The notes under the pieces: generated by a model | What the model saw: the letters and a program-made list of their open reading frames with translations, nothing else | Told to the model about the DNA's origin: nothing | The model's database searches: none | Made by a program: the position numbers and the translations under genes | Shown here: positions 18,097 through 27,050 of the stretch, piece after piece | Layout of the letters: every line of letters starts with the position of its first letter | How positions within the stretch are numbered: position 1 is the stretch's first letter | Assembly: GCA_040221175.1 (NCBI GenBank) | Contig: JAVJVK010000011.1 | Location: 1 to 64,000, forward strand | Length of the DNA stretch: 64,000 bases | Reading direction: 5' to 3' | Source of the DNA: Phycisphaerales bacterium | GTDB taxonomy: Bacteria; Planctomycetota; Phycisphaerae; Phycisphaerales; UBA1924

Positions 18097-18156
18097 CGTG
18101 TTCGGGCCTCCATCAATGCGGATCCCAAGAGCAAGCCACTCGCCCCCGGGACCGGG

Positions 18157-19488
18157 TCAGTTCGTATTCGGATCGTTGCCCGTGCGGGGTTCGGATCCAT
18201 CCGTTTGGACGCTCAACGACGCCAGATGTTCCAGCAGTGCATCACGATTGGGCGCCTCTCCCCCCAGTTGAAGATCATACAGGGCCTCCAGAACCCGAGC
18301 AAAACCCGGTCCTGGTTGCCAGCCCTTCGACACGAGGTCATCGCCGGTCACCCACCGCGGCGGCGCGAGCCCGCCGGTCTCCGAGGCCAGAGCCTCCACC
18401 CTTTGTGTCACGGCCTGAGCCAGGGTGGCGTCCTCGGCGTGCAGGATCATCAGGGCATCCCCGAATCCATCCGATGACGCCAGACGTTTCTGCGCCGCCT
18501 TCGAACGTTGTCCGAACCCCTCGAGGATCTCGAGCCTTCGAGTCAGGCACGCCGTCAACAGTGATGTCTCGTCGTTGCTCAAGCACAAGGCCCGCCGCGT
18601 GCTTCGAACCGAAGGCCAAACGTCGTCCGGGCTGCCGCCCCGACCGCGATCCAGCAGCCACGCGGCCAGGGAGACCATCGTGCGGGCATTCGTCGGCAGG
18701 CCGCTTAAGCGAGGATGGGCATGCCCGGCTCCGATGCTGGGCATCGCCAGGACCGGGCCGTCGAGCCCGAGTTGCTGCAGCATCGCCGCCGCGCGATGCC
18801 TCGAGGCATGGGACAACATGCGGCGGAGTTCGCCGCCGATGCGTTCGCGACTGACCCCCTCGAGTTCGAGCGCGTGCTCGGCGATGGCGTGGGCGGTGGT
18901 GGGATCGATCTCGAAACCCAGGCGAGCGGCGAACCGAACCGCCCGCAGCGCCCTCAGGTGGTCTTCGGCAAGCCGGCGATGCGGATCGCCCACGGCGCGA
19001 ACCATACCCGCCCGAAGGTCGGCCAGCCCTCCCACGAGGTCGATGACGCGTCCGCCGACGTGCTCGCCAGGGTGGCGCTCGGTCCAGTCGGCTTCGTCAG
19101 CCAAGGGGTCGAGAAAGAGGGCGTTGATCGTGAAGTCCCGCCGTTCGGCGTCGGACTGCGCATCGCTGAAGGTGACCTCGTCGGGCCTGCGGCGATCGGT
19201 ATACGAGCCATCGCTGCGGAACGTCGCCACTTCCGTCCAGACGCCCAGCTTCTTGACCTGCACGACACCGAACTGCGCGCCCACCAGCCTGGCCCCGCGA
19301 AATAGCTTGGAAAGCCGATCGGGCGTGGCGTCGGTGGCCACGTCAAAGTCTCCCGGCTGGATGCCCAGGAGCTCATCCCGAACGCAGCCGCCCGCGAAGA
19401 AAGCTTCGTGCCCCTGGCCACGCAAGTGGGAGACAACGGCCAGCGCTGCGGCGCGCTCGTCGGATGCGTTCGCCGGAGGCTGGGTCAT
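18157..19488 (-). CDS. cca: CCA tRNA nucleotidyltransferase / poly(A) polymerase family protein
   Basis: 443 residues of the class II nucleotidyltransferase superfamily. FFAGGCVRDELLG (residues 31-42) and DFDVATDA (47-54) form the catalytic site, with D47 and D49 as metal ligands. RRDFTINALF and the DHLRALRAVRFAARLGFEI block follow. The family either adds CCA to tRNA 3' ends or polyadenylates RNA, and sequence alone does not separate these safely. The start at 19488 lies 4 bases after the stop of the upstream UvrB/C-motif gene, so the pair is probably coupled. Confidence 0.9.
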   Translation of the reverse strand: MTQPPANASDERAAALAVVSHLRGQGHEAFFAGGCVRDELLGIQPGDFDVATDATPDRLSKLFRGARLVGAQFGVVQVKKLGVWTEVATFRSDGSYTDRRRPDEVTFSDAQSDAERRDFTINALFLDPLADEADWTERHPGEHVGGRVIDLVGGLADLRAGMVRAVGDPHRRLAEDHLRALRAVRFAARLGFEIDPTTAHAIAEHALELEGVSRERIGGELRRMLSHASRHRAAAMLQQLGLDGPVLAMPSIGAGHAHPRLSGLPTNARTMVSLAAWLLDRGRGGSPDDVWPSVRSTRRALCLSNDETSLLTACLTRRLEILEGFGQRSKAAQKRLASSDGFGDALMILHAEDATLAQAVTQRVEALASETGGLAPPRWVTGDDLVSKGWQPGPGFARVLEALYDLQLGGEAPNRDALLEHLASLSVQTDGSEPRTGNDPNTN

Positions 19489-19492
19489 CGGG

Positions 19493-20287
19493 TCAGGCCT
19501 TTGGGGGATGGTCGCGCAGCGACTTGATCTCGTCACGAAGGATCGCCGCCAGTTCGTAGTTCTCGGCCTCCAAGGCCCGCTCCAGGCGAGACTCGAGTTC
19601 GGCGGCCTGGCTCGGCATCAGCTTGGGATGGATGGCCTCGCGCATGCCAACCAGCGTGCGTCGCTCGGCCGACGATTCAAACGCCTCGGGCTCGCCCGCC
19701 TCGGCAAAGGCCAGCTGGAGCCCATCGAGCCCCTCATCGATCAGCGCGACCGCTGCCTTGGTCTCGTTGGCTCGGATCATCTGTCCGGCCAGGGCGCGCG
19801 TGCGGACGGTGATGATGAACGGCCTGTAATGGATCATCGATCGCTGATCGCTTTCCTCGCTGGCGTGCTTCTGCAGGAACTCGATGAGCCGGAGGTTCCG
19901 CCCCGTGTCACGAATGACGCCATCGAAGTCGTTAAGGACCAATAACGCGACGTAGCGGTGGTAATACTGGGCCGCTTCCTCGCGGAGCATCTTGCAATCA
20001 TCGGCCGATAACGAGAATCCGTCCCCGGTTCCGCCTTCTTCGGCCATGACTTCGGCGTCATCTGCGAGACTTTCGTAGTACTCAAGCAAACTCCGATAAC
20101 CATGGGCGAGGCGTCCATCGGGCCGGCCGTCCACGTGCATCTGGAGAAGGCCTAAGTCCAGTCGTACCTGCAGTAAAGGCTCTCCGTCCTGCCCCTGGAT
20201 CAGGCGGATGTTGGGCCTGGTGCGGTCGAACGGCCAGTCTTCGAGAATGTCCGATATGTCACGGTTCATCGATGATTTCGTGTTCAT
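19493..20287 (-). CDS. UvrB/UvrC-motif protein
   Basis: About 264 residues, mostly helical and acidic. The last 35 residues (LESRLERALEAENYELAAILRDEI) match the UvrB/UvrC motif, the helical hairpin that mediates UvrB-UvrC contacts in nucleotide-excision repair and also occurs in McsA-type proteins. No nuclease, helicase or zinc site is present. The start is uncertain: ATG at 20287 or 20269, neither with a Shine-Dalgarno. Transcribed divergently from the sigma-factor gene and upstream of the nucleotidyltransferase. Role unknown; an adaptor that uses the motif for binding is the reasonable guess. Confidence 0.8.
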   Translation of the reverse strand: MNTKSSMNRDISDILEDWPFDRTRPNIRLIQGQDGEPLLQVRLDLGLLQMHVDGRPDGRLAHGYRSLLEYYESLADDAEVMAEEGGTGDGFSLSADDCKMLREEAAQYYHRYVALLVLNDFDGVIRDTGRNLRLIEFLQKHASEESDQRSMIHYRPFIITVRTRALAGQMIRANETKAAVALIDEGLDGLQLAFAEAGEPEAFESSAERRTLVGMREAIHPKLMPSQAAELESRLERALEAENYELAAILRDEIKSLRDHPPKA

Positions 20288-20602
20288 GGGGTCCAAATAG
20301 GCTTGCAGACGGCCGGGGCCTTTGGGTAGCATAGTGCTCGAGGAAGTCTCACCCGCGTTCGCTGACGCCGGAAACCCGCGCTTCTTTGAGGAGAGAGGCA
20401 AGACGGGCCTCGGCACAGGCGGAACATCTTCGCCTGTTGGGTGAATCCGACCTCGTTGGCGTCCGTGCGCCTGCAATGGATTTGAGCCACTTGCGCGGAG
20501 GCTCGATGAATCCGTTGCGGCTGGCGGACGAATACGTGGTAGGAGGACGGTGTGCTACCCGTTGATTCTCGTGGGGGCACATCGCGAAAGGTGGGATGAG
20601 TA
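20288..20602. other. Divergent intergenic region upstream of the sigma-factor gene
   Basis: 315 bases between the UvrB/C-motif gene and the sigma gene. It holds a candidate plus-strand promoter (20303-20332). The remaining ~250 bases before the sigma start would form a long leader in which I see no convincing riboswitch, terminator or ORF. Confidence 0.5.
20303..20332 (+). promoter_or_regulatory. Candidate promoter of the sigma-factor gene
   Basis: TTGCAG at 20303-20308 and TAGCAT at 20327-20332, 18 bases apart. The TAGCAT hexamer is the same sequence used at leaderless-type starts elsewhere in the window, but here it would give a leader of about 260 bases. Confidence 0.35.
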
Positions 20603-21562
20603 GTGAGTGCGATGACCGGTAATCAATCTGCAAGTTCTGGGGTGCGCTCCGAGTTGCAGCTGTACCTTGACGAAATCAAGCAAACGCCCCTTCTGACGGC
20701 CGAAGAAGAGCGCGAGTTGGGCTATCGGATCCAGCGGGAGAATTGTCCGGAGGCGCGTGAGCGCATGATCCGGGCCAACCTCCGCCTGGTCGTGGCGATC
20801 GCCAAGAACTTCGCCAACCGCGGGCTGGTGCTCTCGGACCTGATCGAAGAGGGCAACATCGGGCTGATGCGGGCCGTCGAGGGATTCGATCCCGACCAGG
20901 GCGCCCGCTTCAGCACCTATGCCTCCTGGTGGATCAAGCAGGCCATCAAGCGGGCCCTGATCAACGCCTCGCGGCCGATCCACGTGCCGGCCTATATGGT
21001 CGAACTGATCGCCCGCATGCGTCAGGTCTCCCGTGAACTCGAGGGCGAGACGGGCTTTGCCCCCTCCATCGAGCAGATCGCCGAAGCCATGGACCTGCCC
21101 GTCAAGAAGGTCCGCGCCATCCGTCGGGCCATCCGGGCCACCCGCGCCCAGACCCAGCCGGTCTCGGGCGACGAAAACACGCCGGGCCTGTCCGATGTCG
21201 TGGCCGACGATCGCTACGCACCGCCCAGCGATCGGCCGCTTCAGGCCGATGAGATGGCCACCCTGCGTCGCCTGATGGAGACCATCGACGACCGCGAGGC
21301 CGCCATCCTCAACGCCCGTTTTGGGCTCGACGGCCGCGACCCGCTCACCCTCAAGCAGGTGGCCGAGCGGGTGGGACTCAGCCGCGAACGCGTCCGCCAG
21401 ATCGTCGACGAGGCGATCACTAGGCTGAACGCCCAGCTGACCGACGAGCGGCCAAGCCGGTTCTTCCGAGAGAACCGCACCCGCACGGGCGATCCGCTGA
21501 GCCCGCAGCGCGCAAGGGCCCGTGCCATGGCCGCCGCCGCCCGCTCTCGAAGCGCAGGCTGA
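20603..21562 (+). CDS. RpoD/RpoS-like sigma-70 family factor (no region 1.1)
   Basis: 319 residues. Region 1.2 (LQLYLDEIKQTPLLTAEEE) opens the protein. Region 2 follows (RMIRANLRLVVAIAKNF, then DLIEEGNIGLMRAVEGFD, then FSTYASWWIKQAI, the -10-reading helix). The end is region 4 with LKQVAERVGLSRERVRQI, the -35-reading helix-turn-helix. Region 1.1 and the long non-conserved region are missing, so this is either a compact primary factor or a group 2 alternative factor. The GTG at 20603 has AGGTGGG 7 bases upstream; the ATG at 20612 is the alternative. A strong terminator follows. Confidence 0.94.
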   Translation: MSAMTGNQSASSGVRSELQLYLDEIKQTPLLTAEEERELGYRIQRENCPEARERMIRANLRLVVAIAKNFANRGLVLSDLIEEGNIGLMRAVEGFDPDQGARFSTYASWWIKQAIKRALINASRPIHVPAYMVELIARMRQVSRELEGETGFAPSIEQIAEAMDLPVKKVRAIRRAIRATRAQTQPVSGDENTPGLSDVVADDRYAPPSDRPLQADEMATLRRLMETIDDREAAILNARFGLDGRDPLTLKQVAERVGLSRERVRQIVDEAITRLNAQLTDERPSRFFRENRTRTGDPLSPQRARARAMAAAARSRSAG

Positions 21563-21589
21563 TTGCTGGTTCCAGTTCGACCCAACGAG

Positions 21590-21614
21590 GCCCGGGCACA
21601 AGCCCGGGCTTTTT
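21590..21614 (+). terminator. Intrinsic terminator after the sigma-factor gene
   Basis: GCCCGGGC, loop ACAA, GCCCGGGC, then TTTTT followed by CGTGC. Confidence 0.92.
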
Positions 21615-21636
21615 CGTGCCCTGGCAGCGCGCTGTG

Positions 21637-21984
21637 CTAGTGCTTCACGCCTTCGACCCGGCCCGGGTCGGTGTACTTGCTGACCGCCTTGCCCAAGTCG
21701 ACCCCGGCGATGTTGGCCAGGGTGGTCAGCCAGGCGAGGACGTCGGCGAACTCTTCCTCGAGGTTGGCTCGGTCGGCCTCGCTTGGGTTGCGGTCGGGGG
21801 CGCAGTCCTGGAGAGAGGTGGCCAGTTCGCCCACCTCCTCGATGAGCCACATGAAGGTGCCCGGCACCCCGCGGGCGCTGTCGGTGGCGTGGTAGCGGTC
21901 TCGGATGAGCCGCTGGAAGTCCCGCAGGGTCAAATCGGGGCCTGAGTCGGCCTTGCGGCCGGCGGTGGAGGCGGCGTCGGTCAT
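21637..21984 (-). CDS. MazG-like nucleotide pyrophosphohydrolase
   Basis: 115 residues, the size of a single-domain Maz[15 protein letters not shown] and [12 protein letters not shown] give the EExxE and ExxD metal-binding motifs of the all-alpha NTP pyrophosphatases. These hydrolyse (d)NTPs to monophosphates and are thought to clean nucleotide pools. The open frame reaches 22272, but it would run antisense through rpsL. The ATG at 21984 begins the family match and has TACCGT 5 bases upstream. Divergent from rpsL. Confidence 0.88.
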   Translation of the reverse strand: MTDAASTAGRKADSGPDLTLRDFQRLIRDRYHATDSARGVPGTFMWLIEEVGELATSLQDCAPDRNPSEADRANLEEEFADVLAWLTTLANIAGVDLGKAVSKYTDPGRVEGVKH

Positions 21985-21989
21985 GCCCC

Positions 21990-21995
21990 ACGGTA
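21990..21995 (-). promoter_or_regulatory. TANCNT -10-like hexamer, leaderless-type start
   Basis: TACCGT on the minus strand, 5 bases before the MazG-like ATG; weakest member of the set (the usual A at position 5 is G). It overlaps the candidate rpsL -35. Confidence 0.35.
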
Positions 21996-22023
21996 GACCG
22001 GCGATGGGCGTGGGCGCTATACT
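21994..22023 (+). promoter_or_regulatory. Candidate rpsL-rpsG promoter
   Basis: TAGACC at 21994-21999, an 18-base spacer, and TATACT at 22018-22023. This would give a leader of about 65 bases that contains the 22033-22048 hairpin. Confidence 0.5.
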
Positions 22024-22032
22024 CGGGGCCCT

Positions 22033-22048
22033 GCCGAGAGGTCTCGGC
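22033..22048 (+). promoter_or_regulatory. Hairpin in the rpsL leader
   Basis: GCCGAG, loop AGGT, CTCGGC: a perfect 6-bp stem between the candidate promoter and rpsL, with no T-tract. It could be a site for ribosomal-protein feedback (inference). Confidence 0.4.
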
Positions 22049-22096
22049 GGGTGTAGCCGTGGATCGAAGACCCAAAGCCCAGGATACCAGTCGCTT

Positions 22097-22468
22097 ATGC
22101 CGACGATCAACCAACTCTGCCGCAACCCCCGCCGCACGCCCAAGGTGAAGTCCAAGGTGCGTGACATCGAAGGCTGCCCGCAGCGTCGCGGGGTGTGCCT
22201 GAGCGTGAAGACGATGACCCCCAAGAAGCCCAACTCGGCGCTTCGCAAGGTGGCTCGCGTTCGCCTGAGCAACGGCCGCGAAGTGACGGCCTACATCGGC
22301 GGCGAGGGCCACAACCTGCAGGAGCACTCGATCGTGCTTGTCCGCGGTGGTCGCGTGCCCGACCTGCCCGGCGTTCGGTACCACGTCGTGCGTGGTGCGC
22401 AGGACAGCCTGGGCGTCGACGGCCGTAAGCAGGGCCGCTCGAAGTACGGCACCAAGAAGGGCAAGTAA
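22097..22468 (+). CDS. rpsL: 30S ribosomal protein S12
   Basis: 123 residues, full length. [12 protein letters not shown], then [21 protein letters not shown], the universal S12 core whose lysines line the decoding centre (KPNSA), then [16 protein letters not shown] and a basic tail ending KKGK. The ATG at 22097 is fixed by homology; the frame is open upstream to 21905. S12 monitors codon-anticodon pairing in the A site. First gene of rpsL-rpsG; no fusA or tuf follows. Confidence 0.97.
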   Translation: MPTINQLCRNPRRTPKVKSKVRDIEGCPQRRGVCLSVKTMTPKKPNSALRKVARVRLSNGREVTAYIGGEGHNLQEHSIVLVRGGRVPDLPGVRYHVVRGAQDSLGVDGRKQGRSKYGTKKGK

Positions 22469-22625
22469 GCCCGACTCGTCGGCCGGCGCGTGAGAGCGTG
22501 CGGGCGCGGCTTTCGTCCCAGTTTTCGTTTGTCACAACGGCAAGTAATCCCGCTCGCTGGCCTCATCGGGGCGGGGTGAACACACGGTCGGCTTCGCGTC
22601 GACGGATGAGCCAAAGGAGTCTCGC

Positions 22626-23117
22626 ATGGCCGGTCGCATCACCGCGTCCGAGGATCAGCTTCGTCCCGATCCTCGCTACAACGACATCACTCTGGCGAAG
22701 TTCATCAACTGCGTGATGCGCGACGGCAAGAAGACGCGCGCCACGCGTGTTGTCTATGACGCGATGGACCTGATCGACGAGAAGCTCAAGAAAGAGAACA
22801 ACCCCGACGCGCCCGAAGACGCGCTCACGCTCTTCCTGATGGCCATCGACAACGTGAAGCCGTACGTCGAGGTGCGCAGCAAGCGCATCGGTGGCGCCAA
22901 CTACCAGGTGCCCCAGCAGGTCAAGGGCCGCCGTCAGCAGAGCCTGGCATTCCGCTGGATCATCACGAGCGCCCGCGGCGAGAAGGGCCGCCCGATGGCC
23001 GGCCGCCTGGCCGACGAGCTCTACAACGCCGCCCGCGGCGAGGGCAAGGCCATGACCATCCGCGACCAGACCCACCGCATGGCCGACGCCAACAAGGCGT
23101 TTGCCCACTTCGCGTAG
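22626..23117 (+). CDS. rpsG: 30S ribosomal protein S7
   Basis: 163 residues. AAAGGAG sits 7 bases before the ATG. Recognisable blocks: LAKFINCVMRDGKKTRA, VKPYVEVRSKRIGGANYQVP and LADELYNAARGEGKA. S7 nucleates assembly of the 3' major domain of 16S rRNA and lines the E site. Separated from rpsL by a 157-base spacer in which I see no terminator, so co-transcription is likely. An intrinsic terminator follows directly. Confidence 0.97.
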   Translation: MAGRITASEDQLRPDPRYNDITLAKFINCVMRDGKKTRATRVVYDAMDLIDEKLKKENNPDAPEDALTLFLMAIDNVKPYVEVRSKRIGGANYQVPQQVKGRRQQSLAFRWIITSARGEKGRPMAGRLADELYNAARGEGKAMTIRDQTHRMADANKAFAHFA

Positions 23118-23149
23118 GGTCGGTCGCTACCGACTGTCCCCCGTCAAGG

Positions 23150-23173
23150 CCGCGAGCAAGCTCGCGGTTTTTT
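23150..23173 (+). terminator. Intrinsic terminator after rpsG
   Basis: CCGCGAGC, loop AA, GCTCGCGG, then TTTTTT followed by CGTGC. Confidence 0.92.
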
Positions 23174-23181
23174 CGTGCGCG

Positions 23182-23187
23182 TAACCT
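23182..23187 (+). promoter_or_regulatory. TANCNT -10-like hexamer, leaderless-type start
   Basis: TAACCT, 6 bases before the ATG at 23194 and just downstream of the rpsG terminator, which requires this gene to have its own promoter. Confidence 0.5.
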
Positions 23188-23193
23188 TTCAGC

Positions 23194-24249
23194 ATGGATC
23201 CGTCCGTTGATCGCTACCACCGCCAGAAGATGATCACACAGGTTGGCGATGCGGGCCAGCGCCGCTTGTCCGAGGGACGGGTGCTCATCGTGGGATGCGG
23301 GGCGCTGGGGTGTGCCCAGGCCGATCTGCTGGTGCGCGCGGGGGTGGGTCACGTACGCATCGTTGATCGCGACATGGTCGAGCCCACGAACCTGCAGCGT
23401 CAGGTCTTGTATGCTGAGGCGGATGTAGGTAAGGCCAAGGCGATCGCGGCAGCAGACCGGCTGCGGGCGATCAACTCGGGCGTGATGATCGAGCCTATCA
23501 CCGCCGATGCTACGAGCGAGAACATCGAGGAGTTGGCCGAGAGTGCCGACGCCATCCTCGATGGCACCGACAACTTCGAGACCCGCTTTCTGCTCAACGA
23601 CGTCTCTGTGAAGCTGGGCGTTCCCTATGTCTACGGCGGGGTCATCGGCACCCGGGGCATGGCGGCGACGTTCGTGCCCGGTGGGGGCCCGCATGCGACG
23701 CCGTGCCTGCGATGCGTGCTTCCCGAAGTTCCGCCGGCGGCCAGCGTACCGACCTGTGACACGGCGGGCGTGCTGGGGCCGGCCGTTTCAATCGTCGCCG
23801 CGCAACAGGCAACCGATGCGATGAAGGTGCTGCTGGGGCGTGTCGACCTATTGAGCGCCACCATGCTCGAGTTCGACTTGTTCGAAAACGTTCGCCGGCG
23901 ATTCAGGCTCAAGGACATCGCCTCCGATCGTGCGTCGTGCCGCTGCTGCGGGCTGGGCCTGTTCGACTCCCTCGATGGTGGGGCGACGAGCGCGGCTCAG
24001 GCGCTGTGCGGTCGCGGGGCCGTCCAAATCTCGCCCACCCAGGGAACGGCCATCGCATTGGAAGACCTCGCCGGCAGGCTCGCGGCCCATGGGCCCTGCC
24101 GACGCGTAGGGCCCTTGCTGAAAGCCGAGACCACGCTGGGTGAAAAGCGATTCGGCCTGACAGTCTTTCCCGATGGCCGGGCGATCATCACGGGCACCGA
24201 AGACCTTGCCGAGGCTCGGTCGATCTACGCGCGCCTGATCGGCACTTAG
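23194..24249 (+). CDS. ThiF/MoeB/HesA-type E1-like adenylyltransferase
   Basis: 351 residues. [10 protein letters not shown] is the nucleotide-binding loop, followed by [16 protein letters not shown] and [16 protein letters not shown], all hallmarks of MoeB/ThiF. Two zinc cysteine pairs are visible (CLRC near residue 170 and CRCCG near 250). Family members adenylate the C-terminal glycine of a ubiquitin-like sulfur carrier for thiamin or molybdopterin synthesis. The last ~95 residues are an extension of no recognised type. No moaD, thiS or rhodanese gene is near, so the pathway is undecided. Its stop overlaps the stop of the convergent dehydrogenase gene. Confidence 0.9.
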   Translation: MDPSVDRYHRQKMITQVGDAGQRRLSEGRVLIVGCGALGCAQADLLVRAGVGHVRIVDRDMVEPTNLQRQVLYAEADVGKAKAIAAADRLRAINSGVMIEPITADATSENIEELAESADAILDGTDNFETRFLLNDVSVKLGVPYVYGGVIGTRGMAATFVPGGGPHATPCLRCVLPEVPPAASVPTCDTAGVLGPAVSIVAAQQATDAMKVLLGRVDLLSATMLEFDLFENVRRRFRLKDIASDRASCRCCGLGLFDSLDGGATSAAQALCGRGAVQISPTQGTAIALEDLAGRLAAHGPCRRVGPLLKAETTLGEKRFGLTVFPDGRAIITGTEDLAEARSIYARLIGT

Positions 24250-24998
24250 GCCTCGGCCATCTCGGCGGTCACAACGTTGTCGGCAAAGCCCTGGTATGCG
24301 CCGCCGATTTGCTTGGCCATGCTGTCTGGCCACACCAGGAAATCGCCGCTCTTAAACGCCGCGAGGATGGCATCGGCCACGAGGCTCGCCGGTTCGGCGA
24401 TGTCGTCCAGGCCGGCCTGGCTTCCCATGTCGGTGGCGATGGGACCTGGGTGCACGCTGAAGACAGCCGTGCCCTGCTCGCCGAGTTGGGCGCGCAGGCC
24501 CTGCGTGATGGCGTACGACGCGGCCTTCGAGGCGCAATAGGTCGCAAAATCAGGGAAGGTCTTCATCGATACCACCGAGTTGAGCTGCACGAACGCGCCG
24601 CCCCCGTTGGATTTCAGCACCGGTGCGAACGCGCGGGCCGCGCGCATGAGGCCGTAGACGTTCGAATCGATCTCGAATTGCAGCGACTCGAACGCGTCGT
24701 CGGCCAACGCATTGGAGGTGCGCAGCACGCCGGCGTTGTTGATCACGATCTCGACGTCCGAAGCCGTCTTGGCGGCGTTGTTGATGGTCGCTTCGTTCGT
24801 CAGGTCAAACGGCACGGCCACCACCCGCTCGCCGTACGCGTCGATCAGCGGCTGGGCGGATTCGGGCCGGCGAACGGCTGCGTAGACCTTGGCAGCGCCG
24901 GCCTGAAGCAGGCCCTCGGTGATGGCCCTGCCGATGCCGCGGTTGGCGCCGGTGACCAGCGCGACCTTGCCCTTGATGTCGATGGTGTTGGTGCTCAT
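24246..24998 (-). CDS. Short-chain dehydrogenase/reductase
   Basis: 250 residues of the classical SDR fold. TGANRGIG binds the dinucleotide, NNAG follows, and the YCASK motif provides Tyr and Lys of the catalytic triad, with the serine in [15 protein letters not shown] closes the substrate pocket region. NAD(P)-dependent oxidoreductase of unknown substrate. AAGGAG lies 7 bases before the ATG. Isolated from other pathway genes. Confidence 0.92.
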   Translation of the reverse strand: MSTNTIDIKGKVALVTGANRGIGRAITEGLLQAGAAKVYAAVRRPESAQPLIDAYGERVVAVPFDLTNEATINNAAKTASDVEIVINNAGVLRTSNALADDAFESLQFEIDSNVYGLMRAARAFAPVLKSNGGGAFVQLNSVVSMKTFPDFATYCASKAASYAITQGLRAQLGEQGTAVFSVHPGPIATDMGSQAGLDDIAEPASLVADAILAAFKSGDFLVWPDSMAKQIGGAYQGFADNVVTAEMAEA

Positions 24999-25084
24999 CT
25001 GTCGTCTCCTTGATCCGGGTTCGGATGGCAGCCTCCGGCTCCCAAACCGGTGGCGGACCAGAAGAATGCACCTGCATTGATCTC

Positions 25085-25726
25085 TTATTCCGGCTCGCCC
25101 GCAGCATCGGCCCTACGCACGGCCCGGCAGAACTTCCGAATCAGGTCGGGGCTCTTGGTCCCCGGGCTGCCCTCGACGCCGCGAGAAACGCTGACGCCCC
25201 AGGGCCTTGCGGCCTTGACGACTCCAGCGACGTTCTCTGGCGTCAGCCCGCCGGCCAGGATGACCCGGGCCTGCGACAGGGCGATGGGTCGGGTGAGCTT
25301 CGGGGCGAGGTCCGGCCAGTCGGCCTCTGGCGACGCTTCGATTAAGATTGCGCAGACCTCTTCGATGCCGTGCCAGTGCCGGAGCGTGGCATCAAGCGTC
25401 GCCGCGTCGTATCGCACGGCCTTGATGGCGTCCGGACCAATGCGGCGGACGAGGTTGTCCTTCTCCGAGCCGTGGAGCTGGCTGTACGGCGCCGGGCAGA
25501 CGGCCTCGGTATCGAGGAAGTCGTCGAGCGTCGGATCGGCGTACACCGCGACGGCCGTGGTCATCGGCGGCAGCGAGGCCAGGATGTCGGCGGCAAGTTG
25601 CGGATCGACGTGGCTCGTGGCGTCGGGCCGGAAGTCGAGACCGACGGCATCAGCGCCGGCTTCGGCTGCGATCTCGGCGGTCTTCAGGTCTCGCACGCCG
25701 CAGATCTTGATCCTCGTCCTGGGCAT
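25085..25726 (-). CDS. trpF: Phosphoribosylanthranilate isomerase
   Basis: 213 residues, standard for Trp[13 protein letters not shown] contains the catalytic cysteine (C9). [14 protein letters not shown] and the C-terminal [13 protein letters not shown] phosphate-binding loop follow. It converts N-(5-phosphoribosyl)anthranilate to the CdRP intermediate of tryptophan synthesis. Its ATG shares an A with the TGA of the rhomboid gene (TGATG), so translation is coupled. No other trp gene is in the window. Confidence 0.95.
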   Translation of the reverse strand: MPRTRIKICGVRDLKTAEIAAEAGADAVGLDFRPDATSHVDPQLAADILASLPPMTTAVAVYADPTLDDFLDTEAVCPAPYSQLHGSEKDNLVRRIGPDAIKAVRYDAATLDATLRHWHGIEEVCAILIEASPEADWPDLAPKLTRPIALSQARVILAGGLTPENVAGVVKAARPWGVSVSRGVEGSPGTKSPDLIRKFCRAVRRADAAGEPE

Positions 25727-26883
25727 CAGTGCTCCTCCGACGAGAGTGCTTCAAGGTCAGCACGCGCGACATCGCGAAGGTGCTCCTCCTTGAGTTCCAC
25801 GATTGCGTGTTCGAGCAATGATCGAGCGCGATCGGTCTGGTCCAGGTGGTCCGCCAGAATCCGCGCGAGCAGCACACGCACCATCGGGGCCTCCGGGTCG
25901 TGCTCGTGTTCTTCGAGGAATCCCTCGTACGCCGACGCCGCGAGCTGGTGCTGCGACTTCTGGTACAGCGCGTTTGCAAGATCGAGCTGGGCGTCGCGGG
26001 GCAGCCTGGTCTCGGCGCCCGTGTGCCCCTCGATCAACTTGCGATACATCGTGGCGGCCGAACCGGGCCGGCGCTCGCTCAATGCGGCTTCGATGCCGCG
26101 ACGCAATTGGTCGGCGGTCTGTGCCTGGGGCTTGGTTCGCTCGCGGCGGGTGGCCTTCGTCGCCATGGGTTTGTCCCACCCGGCGCCGCGCACCGCGCCC
26201 CGGATGTTGCCGCGGCGCCGCCGCTGGTTGATCGCCGTGAACAGGTCGTAGGGCTCTCTGGGGACCAGCCGAAAAGCCAGCAGCACGAACGCCACGGTAA
26301 AGCCATACGCGTAGCCGGCCAGGTGGGCTTCCACGGCGACGTTGCCGCCGCCCAGGCCGAAGCGGAATAGGTCCTTTGCGATGGCCAACGCGATGAACAC
26401 CCACGCCGGCAGCACGAACACGCCGATGAGGATGAAGAACAGCAGCACGCGCACGCCCGCGAGCGGAAACATGACCAGGTACGCGCCGGTGCAACAGGCC
26501 ACGGCACCCGAGGCGCCCACGACCCGGGCATCTTTGAAGAGCGCATGGGCGAGACCCGTCGCGATGGCTCCCACGAGGTAGAACGCCGCGAAGCCGACGT
26601 GCCCCAGCCTGTCCTCGACGGCTTGCGCGAACACCCAGAAGAAGAGCATGTTCCCCAGCAGGTGCAGCGCCCCGCCGTGCAGGAAGGCGTAGGTGAGCCA
26701 GGTCCACCACCCGCTGTTGCCCGGATCGAGCACGAACATGTCCACCGGGCCCCCAACGACCGTGGGGAGGTTGCTCGTGACGGCCAACTGGACCAGGTAG
26801 GCGACGATGTTGAGACCCAGCAGCGCATAGGTCACCACGGGCGTTCGGCGGAGCGGTCGATCGGTGCCCAGGGGGATCAGCAC
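25726..26883 (-). CDS. Rhomboid-family intramembrane serine protease with helical C-terminal domain
   Basis: 385 residues from GTG. LIPLGTDRPLRRTPVVTYAL is the typical N-terminus of bacterial rhomboids and supports the GTG at 26883; TACCAT 5 bases upstream agrees, and 26910 is the alternative. The six-helix core includes HGGALHLLGNMLFFW, VVGASGAVACCTGAYL with the nucleophile serine, and AHLAGYAYGF with the catalytic histidine. From about residue 235 a soluble helical, TPR-like domain follows. It cleaves transmembrane segments of unknown client proteins. Upstream and coupled to trpF. Confidence 0.9.
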   Translation of the reverse strand: MLIPLGTDRPLRRTPVVTYALLGLNIVAYLVQLAVTSNLPTVVGGPVDMFVLDPGNSGWWTWLTYAFLHGGALHLLGNMLFFWVFAQAVEDRLGHVGFAAFYLVGAIATGLAHALFKDARVVGASGAVACCTGAYLVMFPLAGVRVLLFFILIGVFVLPAWVFIALAIAKDLFRFGLGGGNVAVEAHLAGYAYGFTVAFVLLAFRLVPREPYDLFTAINQRRRRGNIRGAVRGAGWDKPMATKATRRERTKPQAQTADQLRRGIEAALSERRPGSAATMYRKLIEGHTGAETRLPRDAQLDLANALYQKSQHQLAASAYEGFLEEHEHDPEAPMVRVLLARILADHLDQTDRARSLLEHAIVELKEEHLRDVARADLEALSSEEH

Positions 26884-26888
26884 GGCCG

Positions 26889-26894
26889 ATGGTA
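26889..26894 (-). promoter_or_regulatory. TANCNT -10-like hexamer, leaderless-type start
   Basis: TACCAT on the minus strand, 5 bases before the rhomboid GTG at 26883. Confidence 0.5.
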
Positions 26895-27050
26895 CCCGGG
26901 ACGGGGCCACCGGCCCGCCAGTCCCCGCGGACAGCCCGCATCGGGCGTTCCCCGGGCGACCAGCACGGCTAGACTGCCGCCACGAAGCCCGCCTGGGGCG
27001 GGATCCCGCACAGCCCCCGATTGTTTCACCCCGCAGGAGGATCGCAGAAG

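Noticed and set aside
15457-18477. 1006-codon open frame on the plus strand
   Set aside because: Antisense to the two ClpP/SppA-fold genes; no ribosome site and composition typical of a shadow frame.
22097-23117. Complete str operon
   Set aside because: fusA and tuf do not follow rpsG; a terminator and a ThiF-like gene do.
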